Shown: piece by piece, positions 1-9,739 of the stretch
Layout: each line of letters begins with the position of its first letter
How positions within the stretch are numbered: position 1 is the stretch's first letter
From: Ligilactobacillus murinus DSM 20452 = NBRC 14221
GTDB lineage: Bacteria; Bacillota; Bacilli; Lactobacillales; Lactobacillaceae
DNA: 64,000 nucleotides
Assembly (NCBI RefSeq): GCF_001591685.1
Contig: NZ_BCVJ01000001.1
Coordinates: forward strand, 1 to 64,000
Reading direction: 5' to 3'
The notes under the pieces: generated by a model
Told to the model about the DNA's origin: nothing
Databases searched by the model: none
What the model saw: only the letters and a program-made list of their open reading frames with translations
Program-made: the position numbers and the translations under genes

Positions 1-301
1 AGTACAACTTAGCACGGCGTACACGACCGTAACGTACAACTTCGATCTTGTCAACACGTGGTGTGTGCAATGGGAATGTACGTTCAACACCTACACCGTT
101 ACTGATTTTACGAACTGTGTAAGTTTCTGAGATACCTTCGCCACGACGCTTGATAACAACGCCTTCGAAGATTTGGATACGTTCACGCTTACCTTCAACG
201 ATACGAGCGTGAACACGCACTGTATCACCAGCGCGGAATTCTGGAATATCATTACGTAATTGAGATTCCGTAATCTTTTGGATCAATGGGTTTACTGACA
301 T
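1..301 (-). CDS. rplS: 50S ribosomal protein L19, 3' end cut by window
   Basis: The first 100 residues of L19 are visible; the last residues lie beyond base 1 (family length about 115). The translation begins [11 protein letters not shown] and contains the L19 landmarks [10 protein letters not shown] and [14 protein letters not shown]19 sits at the 30S-50S interface of the ribosome. ATG at 301 follows a GGAG Shine-Dalgarno sequence. It lies downstream of trmD as in most Firmicutes, but has its own promoter at 382-410. Confidence 0.95.
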   Translation of the reverse strand, partial: MSVNPLIQKITESQLRNDIPEFRAGDTVRVHARIVEGKRERIQIFEGVVIKRRGEGISETYTVRKISNGVGVERTFPLHTPRVDKIEVVRYGRVRRAKLY

Positions 302-381
302 TATATATGTTCTCCTTTTCCTCGACATTCATGTCCAGATACAGCGGAATATCGTTAATCGTCGGCAAATAGCCAATAAAT

Positions 382-410
382 ATCTTAACACACTCAAATT
401 TGAATGTAAA
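382..410 (-). promoter_or_regulatory. rplS promoter
   Basis: On the minus strand TTTACA (405-410), a 17-bp spacer and TAAGAT (382-387) preceded by TGT, an extended -10. It lies between the end of the acetyltransferase gene and rplS, giving an 80-base leader that contains a small hairpin (GACAT at 324-328 pairing with ATGTC at 331-335). Firmicutes L19 leaders can be autoregulatory; I cannot show that here. Confidence 0.65.
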
Positions 411-418
411 TATCAATT

Positions 419-979
419 TTAAAATTTTGGTTTATCTAGCGGTGGTGCCGGTACTGGATGGGTCCCGATAAACTTCTCCATCCAGACCATATCATACCAA
501 GTATCAAATTTGTAGCCACAGCTATGAAAACGGCCGACCAGCCGATACCCTAAATGCTCATGAAAATGCATACTAGCATAATCAACATGTGCCTCATTAG
601 TCGCAGGAACACTGATACAGGCATTGATATTTTGGATACCTTGGAATTTAAGCTTTTTTTCTAATGCTTGATAGAGTTTTTTACCAATGCCACCGCCTCG
701 ACTGGCATGGTCCAAGTAGATTGTGACTTCAACCGCCCATTTATACGCTTCTCGATGATTGAAGGAAGCTGCATAAGCAAAGCCAACTACGACATTGTCT
801 TTTACAGCTACTAAATAAGGATACGTAGCCGTGATTTGCTCGATCCGTTCAGTAAATTCAGGCAAGGTTGGAACTTTATATTCGAAAGTGATCGCTGTTT
901 TTTCAACATAATAAGCATAGATCTGGCGTAAAGTCTCAATATCAGCTTTTTGGACCGGTCTGATCAAAACTTCACTCAT
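419..979 (-). CDS. GNAT-family N-acetyltransferase (phosphinothricin acetyltransferase-like)
   Basis: A 186-residue single-domain GNAT protein resembling the Pat/Bar branch (COG1247), which acetylates small amines with acetyl-CoA; the substrate here is unknown. The acetyl-CoA loop RGGGIGKKL is seen near residues 94-102, and the C-terminal [18 protein letters not shown] stretch fits the family. The ATG at 985 abuts the Shine-Dalgarno sequence, whereas the ATG at 979 is 9 bases from GAGG and gives MSEVLIRP, the usual family start. It overlaps the end of trmD by 8 bases, so it is probably translationally coupled. Its position between trmD and rplS is unusual for this operon. Confidence 0.8.
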   Translation of the reverse strand: MSEVLIRPVQKADIETLRQIYAYYVEKTAITFEYKVPTLPEFTERIEQITATYPYLVAVKDNVVVGFAYAASFNHREAYKWAVEVTIYLDHASRGGGIGKKLYQALEKKLKFQGIQNINACISVPATNEAHVDYASMHFHEHLGYRLVGRFHSCGYKFDTWYDMVWMEKFIGTHPVPAPPLDKPKF

Positions 980-1718
980 CGGCATTTACCTCAAGCGTCT
1001 TAAATTCTCGCAACCATTTCTCCTCTTGGGCAGAAAGCTCATAGTTCTCTAAAAGATCAGGGCGACGTTCATAGGTTCGACGTAAAGCTTCCTTATTGCG
1101 CCATTCAGCGATTTTTTGATGATTACCACTTGTTAGTACTTCAGGCACTTTCATTCCTCTAAAATCAGCTGGACGAGTGTATTGTGGATATTCGAGTAAG
1201 CCCATCGAAAATGAATCGCCTAAAGCTGACTCACGGTTACCTAAAACATCTGGCAATAAGCGCACCGTTGCATCGATCACGACCATCGCGCCTAATTCGC
1301 CTCCCGTCAAGACAAAATCACCTAATGAGATCTCATCTGTAACTCGTTCTCTGATCCGCTCATCATAACCTTCATAATGGCCACAAATAAAGGTCAAATG
1401 TTTTTCTTGTGATAATTCTTCAGCAACTTTTTGATCAAATTTACGCCCAGCTGGGTCTAGTAAGATGACCTTGCCCAAGCCATCATTTTTAGCGGCGATC
1501 GCATCTAAAGCATCATAGATCGGTTGAGCTTGTAACAACATGCCCGCGCCACCTCCATAAGGTGTATCATCAACATGACGTTGCTTATTAGTCGTATAGT
1601 CACGAAAATCGGTCACTTCAACATCAAGTAGTTGTTTTTCGATCGCTTTGCCTACGATCGATTGCGTCAATGGCCCCTTGAACATTTCGGGAAATAAACT
1701 TAAAATATCTATCTTCAT
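972..1718 (-). CDS. trmD: tRNA (guanine-37 N1)-methyltransferase
   Basis: 248 residues, full length for the SPOUT-family TrmD, which methylates G37 next to the anticodon with S-adenosylmethionine and prevents +1 frameshifting. Motifs seen: PYGGGAGM (53-60), GHYEGYDER (113-121) and the knot loop [11 protein letters not shown] (131-141). It starts directly after the rimM stop codon (TAG then ATG), with its Shine-Dalgarno sequence inside rimM, so rimM and trmD are coupled. Confidence 0.97.
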   Translation of the reverse strand: MKIDILSLFPEMFKGPLTQSIVGKAIEKQLLDVEVTDFRDYTTNKQRHVDDTPYGGGAGMLLQAQPIYDALDAIAAKNDGLGKVILLDPAGRKFDQKVAEELSQEKHLTFICGHYEGYDERIRERVTDEISLGDFVLTGGELGAMVVIDATVRLLPDVLGNRESALGDSFSMGLLEYPQYTRPADFRGMKVPEVLTSGNHQKIAEWRNKEALRRTYERRPDLLENYELSAQEEKWLREFKTLEVNADE

Positions 1719-2234
1719 CTAGTCATCCAATCCCTCTAAAAGTTCAACATGCACTTTACCAGCAGCTAGATCGACGTCTTTGATCACATCATCGATCACT
1801 GGCAATAAGAGATCATTTTTTTGTTTACGCTTAACGACCCAAACATCATTAGCTCCAGGCGATAAGATCTCCTTGATCTTTCCAAGCGTGTTCCCATTTT
1901 CATCCACAACATCCAAACCGATGATCTGATGATAATAATACGAACCATCTTCGAGTTCTTCTTGTTGGTCAGCCGAAACTTTTAGATCATCACCCTTAAA
2001 TTTTTCAACTAAATTGATGTTGTCATAGCCTTCAAACGCTAGCATGATAAATTGCTTATGGCGTCGACTCTTTTGGATCGTCAATTCTGTTCCCGTGCTT
2101 GCATTTTGCTTAAAAGCATATAATTTATTACCTGGCTTGAAACGCTCTTCTGGAAAATCAGTCGTTGCGATCACCTTGACTTCCCCGCGGATCCCATGAG
2201 TATTAACGATTTTTCCAACTTGATAAAATTCCAT
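1719..2234 (-). CDS. rimM: 16S rRNA processing protein RimM
   Basis: 171 residues; N-terminal beta-barrel beginning MEFYQVGKIVNTHGIRGEVKV and a C-terminal PRC-barrel domain (around residues 95-168, with the GANDVWVVK strand). RimM binds S19 and helps late maturation of the 30S head. A good AGGAGG site precedes the ATG. A terminator-like hairpin separates it from khpA, so its transcription may depend on read-through. Confidence 0.96.
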   Translation of the reverse strand: MEFYQVGKIVNTHGIRGEVKVIATTDFPEERFKPGNKLYAFKQNASTGTELTIQKSRRHKQFIMLAFEGYDNINLVEKFKGDDLKVSADQQEELEDGSYYYHQIIGLDVVDENGNTLGKIKEILSPGANDVWVVKRKQKNDLLLPVIDDVIKDVDLAAGKVHVELLEGLDD

Positions 2235-2260
2235 TTAAAAACCTCCTCGTATTTGCTATT

Positions 2261-2300
2261 AAAAAAACCTCTGAAGAAACTAGGTTTCAGACAGAGGTTT
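2261..2300 (-). terminator. Intrinsic terminator or attenuator after khpA
   Basis: Perfect 9-bp stem (AAACCTCTG at 2292-2300 read on the minus strand, pairing with 2265-2273), with a second small stem GAAAC/GTTTC in the loop, followed by seven U. It begins two bases past the khpA stop codon and lies inside an otherwise continuous operon. Confidence 0.75.
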
Positions 2301-2302
2301 GA

Positions 2303-2551
2303 TTAATCATCTACAATATTTAAACGAACACGCAAAGGTCCGTCAATACGAATGCTATAAACAATGGTCCGGATCGCTTGAGCTACCCGACCATGTTTTC
2401 CAATCACACGCCCGACATCTTCAGGCGCTACAGATAAGTTAAAATTCAGAAAATGTGCATCCTGGGCAGTTGTGATCGCAATCGCCTCAGGTTCAGACAC
2501 CAATGGTTTGACAATCGATAAGATCAATTGTTTCACATCTGCTTCTGTCAT
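2303..2551 (-). CDS. khpA: KH-domain RNA-binding protein KhpA
   Basis: 82 residues, one KH domain with the GxxG loop in DVGRVIGKHGRVAQ. KhpA (YlqC) forms a small-RNA and mRNA-binding complex with KhpB in Gram-positive cocci and lactobacilli and affects cell elongation. It lies 10 bases after rpsP, the standard arrangement. Confidence 0.93.
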   Translation of the reverse strand: MTEADVKQLILSIVKPLVSEPEAIAITTAQDAHFLNFNLSVAPEDVGRVIGKHGRVAQAIRTIVYSIRIDGPLRVRLNIVDD

Positions 2552-2561
2552 TTACCTAACC

Positions 2562-2837
2562 TTATTTCTTGGAGTACTTAGCTTCGTGGAATTTCTTCAT
2601 AACGCCTTCTTTTGAAAGGATGTTACGAACTGTATCTGATGGTTGAGCACCGTTATTCAACCAGCCCATGATAGCTTCTTCTTTAAGTGTAACTTGTTCT
2701 GGTTGTGTCAATGGGTTGTATGTACCCACTGTTTCGATGAAACGGCCATCACGTGGAGAACGTGAATCTGCTACAACGATACGATAGAATGGGCGCTTCT
2801 TAGAACCCATACGCTTTAAACGAATTTTTACTGACAT
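2562..2837 (-). CDS. rpsP: 30S ribosomal protein S16
   Basis: 91 residues, typical S16 with [20 protein letters not shown] at the N terminus and [12 protein letters not shown]. Needed for 30S assembly. AGGAGG precedes the ATG, and a clear promoter lies at 2873-2901. The gene is almost free of GATC, unlike its neighbours. Confidence 0.97.
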   Translation of the reverse strand: MSVKIRLKRMGSKKRPFYRIVVADSRSPRDGRFIETVGTYNPLTQPEQVTLKEEAIMGWLNNGAQPSDTVRNILSKEGVMKKFHEAKYSKK

Positions 2838-2872
2838 GCATTACACCTCCTAATATCTTATCAACGATAAAT

Positions 2873-2901
2873 AATATACCAGTAATTTGGTCTGCTGTAA
2901 A
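2873..2901 (-). promoter_or_regulatory. rpsP promoter
   Basis: Minus strand: TTTACA (2896-2901), 17-bp spacer, TATATT (2873-2878). Located between ffh and rpsP, it lets the ribosomal genes be transcribed more strongly than the upstream smc-ffh genes. Confidence 0.65.
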
Positions 2902-2963
2902 GGGAAAATTCTTGACAGTTATAAAAAATTTTTCTAATTTAAAGAAAAACCTTGATTTACCGC

Positions 2964-4391
2964 CTATTTACGCCGTTTACGCAAACGTTGTAATTTACGT
3001 TTTTTATTTTTACGCACCATACGATTCATAGACATCTTAGCTAATTTACCACCGATGCCATCACCTAAGAGACCTTCCATCCCACTGAAATTCCCCTTAG
3101 ACATCTTTTGCATCATATCACGCATTTGCTTGAACTGTTTGATCATACGATTCACTTCTTGGATCGGACGTCCTGAACCAGCTGCGATCCGTCGTCTGCG
3201 ACTTGGATTCAAAAGATCGGGATCTTCTCGTTCTTGTGGTGTCATCGAGTAAACGATCGCTTTGGTATGTTCCATATCTTTAGGATCAACTTTGATATTT
3301 TTTAGGGCTGGATTATTGGCCATCCCTGGGATCATCTTCATGATATCTTCGATCGGTCCCATATTTTGAACTTGTTCTAATTGATCTAAAAAGTCATTGA
3401 AATCAAAGCTATTTTCCCGCATTTTATCGGCGAGTTCTTCTGCTTTTTTCTCATCAAAGTCCTTTTGTGCTTTTTCGATCAACGTGAGCATATCACCCAT
3501 CCCTAAGATACGTGATGCCATTCGATCAGGATAAAAGACGTCTAAAGCCGTCATTTTTTCACCTTGCCCGATAAACTTGATCGGTTTGCCTGTCACCGCA
3601 CGGATCGAAAGCGCAGCCCCACCACGAGTATCGCCATCTAATTTAGTTAGTACGATACCCGTTACATCCAATTGATCATTAAAGCCTTGTGCGACTTCAA
3701 CGGCATTTTGCCCAGTCATCGCATCAACTGTCAGCAAGATCTCATTTGGTTGTGCCAATTCTTTGATATTGACTAACTCATCCATCAATTTTTCATCGAT
3801 CTGTAAACGACCAGCCGTATCGATGATCACATAGTCATTTTTCTTTTCCTTGGCTAGTTGCATCCCTTGCTTAACGATCTCGACTGGATCGACATCAGTT
3901 CCTAATTCAAAGACTGGAACATCTAATTCACGGCCGATCGTCTTTAATTGGTCGACCGCAGCTGGACGATAAACGTCAGCCGCGATCATCAATGGGCGCG
4001 CATTTTGTTCGTCTTTTAGACGTTTAGCTAGTTTCCCTGCTGTTGTCGTTTTACCAGCACCTTGTAGCCCGACCATCATAATGACTGTTGGGATCTTAGG
4101 TGATTTATTCAATGGTGTGGCTTCTTCGCCCATCACCTTGACTAATTCTTCATTAACGATCTTTACGATCTGTTGTGCTGGCGTTAAGCTTTCTAACACC
4201 TCAGCACCTACAGCTCGAGTACGCACGGTCTTAACAAAGTCTTTGACCACTTTAAAGTTAACGTCAGATTCTAACAAAGCCAAACGGATCTCACGCATTA
4301 CCTCTTTGACGTCGGATTCGCTGACCTTTCCCTTACGCCGTAATTTTCCGATCGCATTTTGGAGACGTTCTGTTAATCCTTCAAATGCCAT
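2964..4391 (-). CDS. ffh: Signal recognition particle protein Ffh (SRP54)
   Basis: 475 residues. N domain (1-90), GTPase G domain with G1 GLQGAGKTT (108-116), DTAGR and TKLDGD, then the methionine-rich M domain (about 330-475) that binds the 4.5S RNA and signal sequences. It targets membrane proteins to the translocon together with FtsY, encoded upstream in the same operon. The extreme C terminus is very basic (KKRKLQRLRKRRK). Confidence 0.97.
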   Translation of the reverse strand: MAFEGLTERLQNAIGKLRRKGKVSESDVKEVMREIRLALLESDVNFKVVKDFVKTVRTRAVGAEVLESLTPAQQIVKIVNEELVKVMGEEATPLNKSPKIPTVIMMVGLQGAGKTTTAGKLAKRLKDEQNARPLMIAADVYRPAAVDQLKTIGRELDVPVFELGTDVDPVEIVKQGMQLAKEKKNDYVIIDTAGRLQIDEKLMDELVNIKELAQPNEILLTVDAMTGQNAVEVAQGFNDQLDVTGIVLTKLDGDTRGGAALSIRAVTGKPIKFIGQGEKMTALDVFYPDRMASRILGMGDMLTLIEKAQKDFDEKKAEELADKMRENSFDFNDFLDQLEQVQNMGPIEDIMKMIPGMANNPALKNIKVDPKDMEHTKAIVYSMTPQEREDPDLLNPSRRRRIAAGSGRPIQEVNRMIKQFKQMRDMMQKMSKGNFSGMEGLLGDGIGGKLAKMSMNRMVRKNKKRKLQRLRKRRK

Positions 4392-4406
4392 TTAGTGCAC
4401 CAACTT

Positions 4407-4748
4407 TCATTTTTCTTCTAAAATTTCTAATTTTTCGACCAATGCTAATAACTTTTCATCAGTCGGATATTTTTTAGTCACATAAGCTAAAAGTTCATCC
4501 GTTTTTTCGCTTTGCTGTAAAAAATCACGATACAGATGCAATTTCTGCTCATATTCTTCTAAAATTTTTTCAGTCCGTTTGATGTTATCGTAGACTGCTT
4601 GCCGTGAAACTTCATAATTTTCGGCGATCTCACCTAACGAAAAATCATCGCGATAATACAAAGCGATGTAATTCATTTGCTTTTTAGTCAGCAAAGGTTC
4701 ATAGAATTCAAACAAAGCATTGATCCGATTTGTTTTTTCAATTGCCAT
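4407..4748 (-). CDS. ylxM: YlxM/p13-like helix-turn-helix protein
   Basis: 113 residues, UPF0122 family. A sigma-70 region-4-like helix-turn-helix is visible around [21 protein letters not shown] (residues 34-55). It sits between ftsY and ffh, as in most Firmicutes; the family associates genetically with SRP and in streptococci modulates SRP function. Confidence 0.92.
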   Translation of the reverse strand: MAIEKTNRINALFEFYEPLLTKKQMNYIALYYRDDFSLGEIAENYEVSRQAVYDNIKRTEKILEEYEQKLHLYRDFLQQSEKTDELLAYVTKKYPTDEKLLALVEKLEILEEK

Positions 4749-4757
4749 TTTCTTACC

Positions 4758-6113
4758 CTAATCTTTCTTAGGTGTAACCAGACCCTTAAATAAGCCATAG
4801 ACAAATTCTTCAGGTGAAAAGTCGCGAAGATCATCCATTTTTTCGCCTAGGCCCACTAATTTCACTGGTAAATGAAGTTCGTTTCTGATCGCTAACACGA
4901 TCCCACCACGTGCAGTCCCGTCTAACTTAGTCAAGACGATCCCGGTAACATCAGTAACTTCTTTAAATTGCTTGGCTTGCGTCAAAGCATTTTGACCTGT
5001 TGTTGCATCCAAAGCCAATAACACTTCTTGCGGTGCATCAGGTAATTCACGCGTAATGACACGCTTGATCTTATCTAACTCGTTCATCAAGTTGACTTTA
5101 TTTTGCAAACGTCCCGCCGTATCGACTAATAAAATATCGTAGTTTTCTTTTTTTGCCTTGACCACAGCATCGTAAACAACAGCTGCCGGATCACTTTTTT
5201 CTGGCTTAGTAACCACATCGACCCCGACCCGGCGGCCCCATTCAGCTAACTGCTCGATCGCACCTGCTCGGAAAGTATCACCAGCAGCTAACAAAACTTT
5301 TTTACCAGCTTGTTGGTAACGGTGGGCTAATTTACCGATCGTTGTTGTTTTACCTACCCCATTGACCCCAACAAACAAGAACACTGTCGGCTCAGTTGGA
5401 TCTTTAGCAAAGTGTAAGCTATTGTCTTCATCAACGCCTTCGCTTTCATAAATGTCGACTAAGCGTTCAATGATCGCATCAGAAACGTCAGAGCGACTTT
5501 TAGCATTACGCAATTTTACTTCATCTTGCAATTCATCACTGATCTTCATCGCAGTCTCAAAGCCAACATCGGCTTCGATCAAGGTTTCTTCGAGTTCTTC
5601 AAAGAAATCCTCATCTACTCGTCTAAAATTAGCCAATAAAGCATTTAATTTAGCACCAAAACCCTTACGCGACTTAGCTAAGCCCTTGTCATAACGCACG
5701 GTTTCAGACGATGTTGTCTGTATTTCCGGTTCCTCAGGTTCTGCTTTAGTTTCTTTTGGCTCATCACTTTGTTGTTCTACCGACTCTTCGTCAGCTTTTT
5801 TAGCGATTTCGACTTCGTTATTTTCTGATGTTGTTTCAACTTCTTCAATAACTTCTACTTTTTCTGGTGTTTGCACCACTTCTTTGGTATCTTCAACTTC
5901 TTTAGCGACTGGTTCAGCCTCTTTTGCTTCAGCAGTTGTTGTTTCTGCTACTTCAGGCTGATCATCTTCTGATGTAGCCGTTGTTGCTTCATTTGTCGCT
6001 GTTTCCTCAGGTTCTTGGTTTTCTTCTGAGGTCGAAACAATTTCGTCTTCTTTTTTTGGTTCTTCTTCAGGTTCACCCGAAAAAGCTCGTCTTAATCGAT
6101 CAAAAAGGCCCAT
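4758..6113 (-). CDS. ftsY: SRP receptor FtsY
   Basis: 451 residues. NG domain with G1 GVNGVGKTT (about 249-257), DTAGR and TKLDGTARGG. The Shine-Dalgarno GAGGG directly touches the ATG at 6119, so the second ATG at 6113 (MGLFDRLRR), 6 bases away, is chosen. Residues about 12-138 form a long, very acidic A domain rich in Glu, Thr and Val in loosely repeated segments, longer than in many relatives. The protein docks Ffh-ribosome complexes at the membrane. Confidence 0.96.
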   Translation of the reverse strand: MGLFDRLRRAFSGEPEEEPKKEDEIVSTSEENQEPEETATNEATTATSEDDQPEVAETTTAEAKEAEPVAKEVEDTKEVVQTPEKVEVIEEVETTSENNEVEIAKKADEESVEQQSDEPKETKAEPEEPEIQTTSSETVRYDKGLAKSRKGFGAKLNALLANFRRVDEDFFEELEETLIEADVGFETAMKISDELQDEVKLRNAKSRSDVSDAIIERLVDIYESEGVDEDNSLHFAKDPTEPTVFLFVGVNGVGKTTTIGKLAHRYQQAGKKVLLAAGDTFRAGAIEQLAEWGRRVGVDVVTKPEKSDPAAVVYDAVVKAKKENYDILLVDTAGRLQNKVNLMNELDKIKRVITRELPDAPQEVLLALDATTGQNALTQAKQFKEVTDVTGIVLTKLDGTARGGIVLAIRNELHLPVKLVGLGEKMDDLRDFSPEEFVYGLFKGLVTPKKD

Positions 6114-6174
6114 GCCCATCCCTCATTTCTTATTTTGTTTTATTTTATCAAATTCATTTGTATTTTCCAAAACA

Positions 6175-9100
6175 CTAGGCTAATTCATCCAACGATACCG
6201 AGACCATCTTTGAGACCCCTGATTCTTGCATCGTAACCCCATATAAGACGTCAGCATTCATCATCGTCCCTTTACGATGGGTGATCACGATAAATTGCGT
6301 TTGTGCATTAAAGCGTTGGAGATAACGCGAGTAACGGATAACATTAGCGTCATCCAAGGCAGCTTCTGCTTCATCCAAGACCACAAAAGGCACTGGGCGG
6401 ACCTTTAAGATCGCAAACAATAATACGATCGCAGTCAAGGCACGTTCCCCACCTGAAAGTAGATTCAAATGCTGAAATTTCTTACCTGGTGGCTGGGCCA
6501 TGATCTCGACACCTGTAGTCAACAGATCGGCTGGATCAGTCAAGCTAAGCATCGCCTTGCCTCCTTCAAAGACTTGCGGAAAGATCGCAGAAAAGGCGGC
6601 CGCCACTTCATCAAAGGCTTGTTTAAAACGACTTTTAGCTTCAGCATCCATTTCATCCATACTTTGAACTAATTGTGCTTTTGCCTCTAAAAGGTCGGCT
6701 TGCTGTTGTGTCAAGAATTCATAACGCGTATTGATCCGTTCAAATTCACTGATCGCCCCTAAATTGACTTCACCTAACTCTTCGATCCCTAACTTCAAAA
6801 GATGGACTTTATTTTTGACAAATTCTAGATCTGTTGCTTGATTTTCTTGTTTAGCCATTTCATAACTCAAGCCATAGTTTTGAGCCAATTCATCTAGGTC
6901 ACGCGCTAGATCTGCTTTAAAACTTCCTAATTGTGCCTTGATATCGCTCTTTTCATCCAGACTAGCCTGACGCAATTCATTTGCCCGTTTCAATTCTTGT
7001 TGTGCATTTTTTAGGCGTACTGCTAAATCTTGACGTTTTTGTTTTTGAGCTGTGATCGCTTGCTCAAGCTCTTCATAACGCTGTTCGACATCTTGACGTT
7101 TAGCTTCGATATCAGTATCGCGCACCTGATTTTGTTTTTGATTTTCTTTGATCTCAGATATCTTAGATTGCGCTTTTGTGATCCGTGCATGAGTCTGCTC
7201 CAATTGCACTTGACTTTCTTTGACTTGAACTTGTAGCAATTGCGCTCTTTCTTTGGCGATCGCTTCTTTTTGCTTGAGTTCATTTAAAGTCGCTTGCTGT
7301 TTTGCTTGAGTCGCACTGGTATCTTTTTGTAAAGCTACGCGTAATTTGATCTCACTTTGCTTAGTTTCGATATCTTTTGTTAAAGTTGCTTGCTGTTCTA
7401 CCAAAGCTTGATGCTTACTTTCATACTGACTTTGATCAGCCTCACTCATGCTAGCTATTACTTCTAGCTGTTTGACTTGATCAGCTTGATGTTCAACTTC
7501 AAGCTCACAGCGTTCCAAATTCTTGAGCGCTTGTTGGTGGGCTTCTAATGCCTGTTGTTCGCTAGGCTTCAATGTCTCAAGTTCTTTAACTAGTTGTTCG
7601 ACTTTTTCTTTAGTCTGACCGCCTTCAAATTCGATCTGCGATAGCTTTTGTTCCATCACAGTAATATCAGCCGCCAATTTTTCAACTTGTTGCTGCTGCT
7701 CTAGAAGACCAGTTCGCTGATTTCTATCTTGTCCCCCAGTCATCGAACCTCCAGCATTGATAACTTCACCTGCTAAAGTTACGATCTTGACACTATAATT
7801 GAGCTTTACAGCAAGCTTAGTAGCAGCATCTAGATCTTGCGCGATCACGATCGCCCCTAATAAATATTCGACAACAGGTTTATCCAAAGGATCGTATTGG
7901 ACCAGATCTTTAGCAAGCCCGACAACACCTACTTGTTGTTGGATCGTCTGTAAGTGACCTTGTGCTAAAAAACGTGGTTTGACAGTCGTACGGGGCAAAA
8001 ATGTCGCCCGACCAGCTTTTTTCTTTGTCAAATAGTTGATCGCCGCTTTAGCACTTCTTTCATCGGTCACGATCACATTTTGTAGTTGTGCGCCTAATGC
8101 CACATCGATCGCTTTAGCTACTTGGGCTGGGACCTTGAGACGTTGAGCTACCGAACCTACTACACCTGTCAGATCAGCTTGTAAGATCGCTTTGACGCCA
8201 TGATAATAACCAGCATAATTAGCCGCAATATTTTGCAACGATTCATGCTGAGCACGTGCCTTTTGCAAGATCTCACTTGCCTTGAGCCAGCGTCTTTGTT
8301 GGTCTTCTCGCAAGCGCTGGGCGGTCGTTTGTTGTGTTTGAAGTTCGAGCACCGTCGCTTGAACTTTAGCATACGCCGTCTTAGCTTCAGTTGCTTGCTT
8401 ACTTGCGCTTGCCTGTTTTTCTTTGAGCGTGGCTAATTGCGCTTTAGCATTTGCGATCCGTTTTTGATCAGCTTGATGTTGCTCTGAATTACGCTGATTT
8501 TCCTGTTCTAAATAGGCTAATTCATTTTTAGTCGAAACTTGTGCCTGCATTAGATCGATCAGATCTTGGCGCAACTTTTCGACCTGATCAGCCAACGTCT
8601 CAGGATCATCGACTAATGCTGCTTGGATGTCTCGGATCTGCTTAGTATATTTATTTTGCAAGGAAGCTGCTTTGGCTTGCTGTGTTGTCAATTCATCGAC
8701 TTGTGCTTGTAGTTTTGCAACCAAACTTTCATCGCGCTTGATATTTTCATTGAACTCCGCGAGCCGCTCGTTAAAGAGATCATCATCATGCTTTGAGATA
8801 TCCTGACGCCCGATCAGTTTCTCACGTTGCCCCGTTAAAAGGTTGAATTCTCTTTGATCTTCATCTAATTTTGCTTCTAATTTTGCTTGCTTATCTGCTA
8901 ATTGTTGCGATTTTTGCTCCTGGAGCTCAGCGTGCTTCGTATGGGTCGCCAGCAATTTTTCGATCTCGGAAAGTTTGGCTTCGATCTGTGCTTTATTTTT
9001 AGCACGTTGCTCGATCTCTAAGACTAACCGACTTTTCTCATAATGGTCAAATTCTTCTTTTTGAGCAACATAGTCCTTAGCTATACTTGCTTGTTCTTTT

Positions 9101-9714
9101 AACGGCTCTCTTTGTTGCCGTAATTCGGTAATAATATCTGCTACCCGATCTAGATGATCCGTAGTTTCTGCTAATTCCTGTTGCGCCTTTTGCTTTTCTT
9201 TTTTGTACTTGACCACTCCGGCGACTTCTTCGATCAAAACACGCCGATCTTGAGGTTTACTGTTAAAGATAGCCTCAACTTTGCCCTGTGAAATGATCGA
9301 AAATGATTCCCGCCCCAAGCCAGTATCCATAAATAATTCTACAATGTCACGCAAACGAACTTTGGCATTGTTGATCAAAAAATCACTGTCACCATTCCGA
9401 TAGATCTTACGCGAGATCACAACTTGATCAGCATTTAAATCTAAAAAATGGTCTGAGTTATCAAATTCTAATTCAACTTCGGCATGATTTAGCGGGGCCC
9501 TTGTCTGAGAACCTGCAAAAATAACATCTGGCATTTTCCCCCCACGTAGGCTTTTAGCAGATTGCTCCCCTAAAGCCCAACGTAAAGCTTCAATAATGTT
9601 ACTTTTACCACTCCCATTTGGTCCAACGATCCCAGTCATACCATCTTGAAATTCGATCTTGGTCTTGTCAGCAAAGGATTTAAATCCGTTTAGAGTCAAC
9701 GACTTTAACTTCAT
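6175..9714 (-). CDS. smc: Chromosome segregation ATPase SMC
   Basis: 1179 residues, normal for bacterial SMC. Walker A GPNGSGKS at 31-38, long coiled coil, hinge (about 510-680, with GSMTGGQDR near its end), second coiled coil, then the ABC signature [10 protein letters not shown] and Walker [13 protein letters not shown] near the C terminus. With ScpA and ScpB it forms the condensin that organises origins. It follows rnc by 25 bases and precedes ftsY. Confidence 0.98.
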   Translation of the reverse strand: MKLKSLTLNGFKSFADKTKIEFQDGMTGIVGPNGSGKSNIIEALRWALGEQSAKSLRGGKMPDVIFAGSQTRAPLNHAEVELEFDNSDHFLDLNADQVVISRKIYRNGDSDFLINNAKVRLRDIVELFMDTGLGRESFSIISQGKVEAIFNSKPQDRRVLIEEVAGVVKYKKEKQKAQQELAETTDHLDRVADIITELRQQREPLKEQASIAKDYVAQKEEFDHYEKSRLVLEIEQRAKNKAQIEAKLSEIEKLLATHTKHAELQEQKSQQLADKQAKLEAKLDEDQREFNLLTGQREKLIGRQDISKHDDDLFNERLAEFNENIKRDESLVAKLQAQVDELTTQQAKAASLQNKYTKQIRDIQAALVDDPETLADQVEKLRQDLIDLMQAQVSTKNELAYLEQENQRNSEQHQADQKRIANAKAQLATLKEKQASASKQATEAKTAYAKVQATVLELQTQQTTAQRLREDQQRRWLKASEILQKARAQHESLQNIAANYAGYYHGVKAILQADLTGVVGSVAQRLKVPAQVAKAIDVALGAQLQNVIVTDERSAKAAINYLTKKKAGRATFLPRTTVKPRFLAQGHLQTIQQQVGVVGLAKDLVQYDPLDKPVVEYLLGAIVIAQDLDAATKLAVKLNYSVKIVTLAGEVINAGGSMTGGQDRNQRTGLLEQQQQVEKLAADITVMEQKLSQIEFEGGQTKEKVEQLVKELETLKPSEQQALEAHQQALKNLERCELEVEHQADQVKQLEVIASMSEADQSQYESKHQALVEQQATLTKDIETKQSEIKLRVALQKDTSATQAKQQATLNELKQKEAIAKERAQLLQVQVKESQVQLEQTHARITKAQSKISEIKENQKQNQVRDTDIEAKRQDVEQRYEELEQAITAQKQKRQDLAVRLKNAQQELKRANELRQASLDEKSDIKAQLGSFKADLARDLDELAQNYGLSYEMAKQENQATDLEFVKNKVHLLKLGIEELGEVNLGAISEFERINTRYEFLTQQQADLLEAKAQLVQSMDEMDAEAKSRFKQAFDEVAAAFSAIFPQVFEGGKAMLSLTDPADLLTTGVEIMAQPPGKKFQHLNLLSGGERALTAIVLLFAILKVRPVPFVVLDEAEAALDDANVIRYSRYLQRFNAQTQFIVITHRKGTMMNADVLYGVTMQESGVSKMVSVSLDELA

Positions 9715-9739
9715 GCTGAATTTCTTCCCTTCAAATAAA

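Noticed and set aside
302-381. Known L19 leader RNA
   Set aside because: Only a small hairpin is visible; I cannot match it to the family consensus by eye. A covariance-model search would decide.
2911-2939. Plus-strand promoter TTGACA-17-TAATTT between rpsP and ffh
   Set aside because: It points into the antisense of ffh, with no gene to serve; the -10 is poor.
7023-7283. Minus- and plus-strand frames inside smc (also 8169-8436, 6469-6672)
   Set aside because: They lie in other frames of the coiled-coil coding region, lack ribosome-binding sites and have low-complexity translations.
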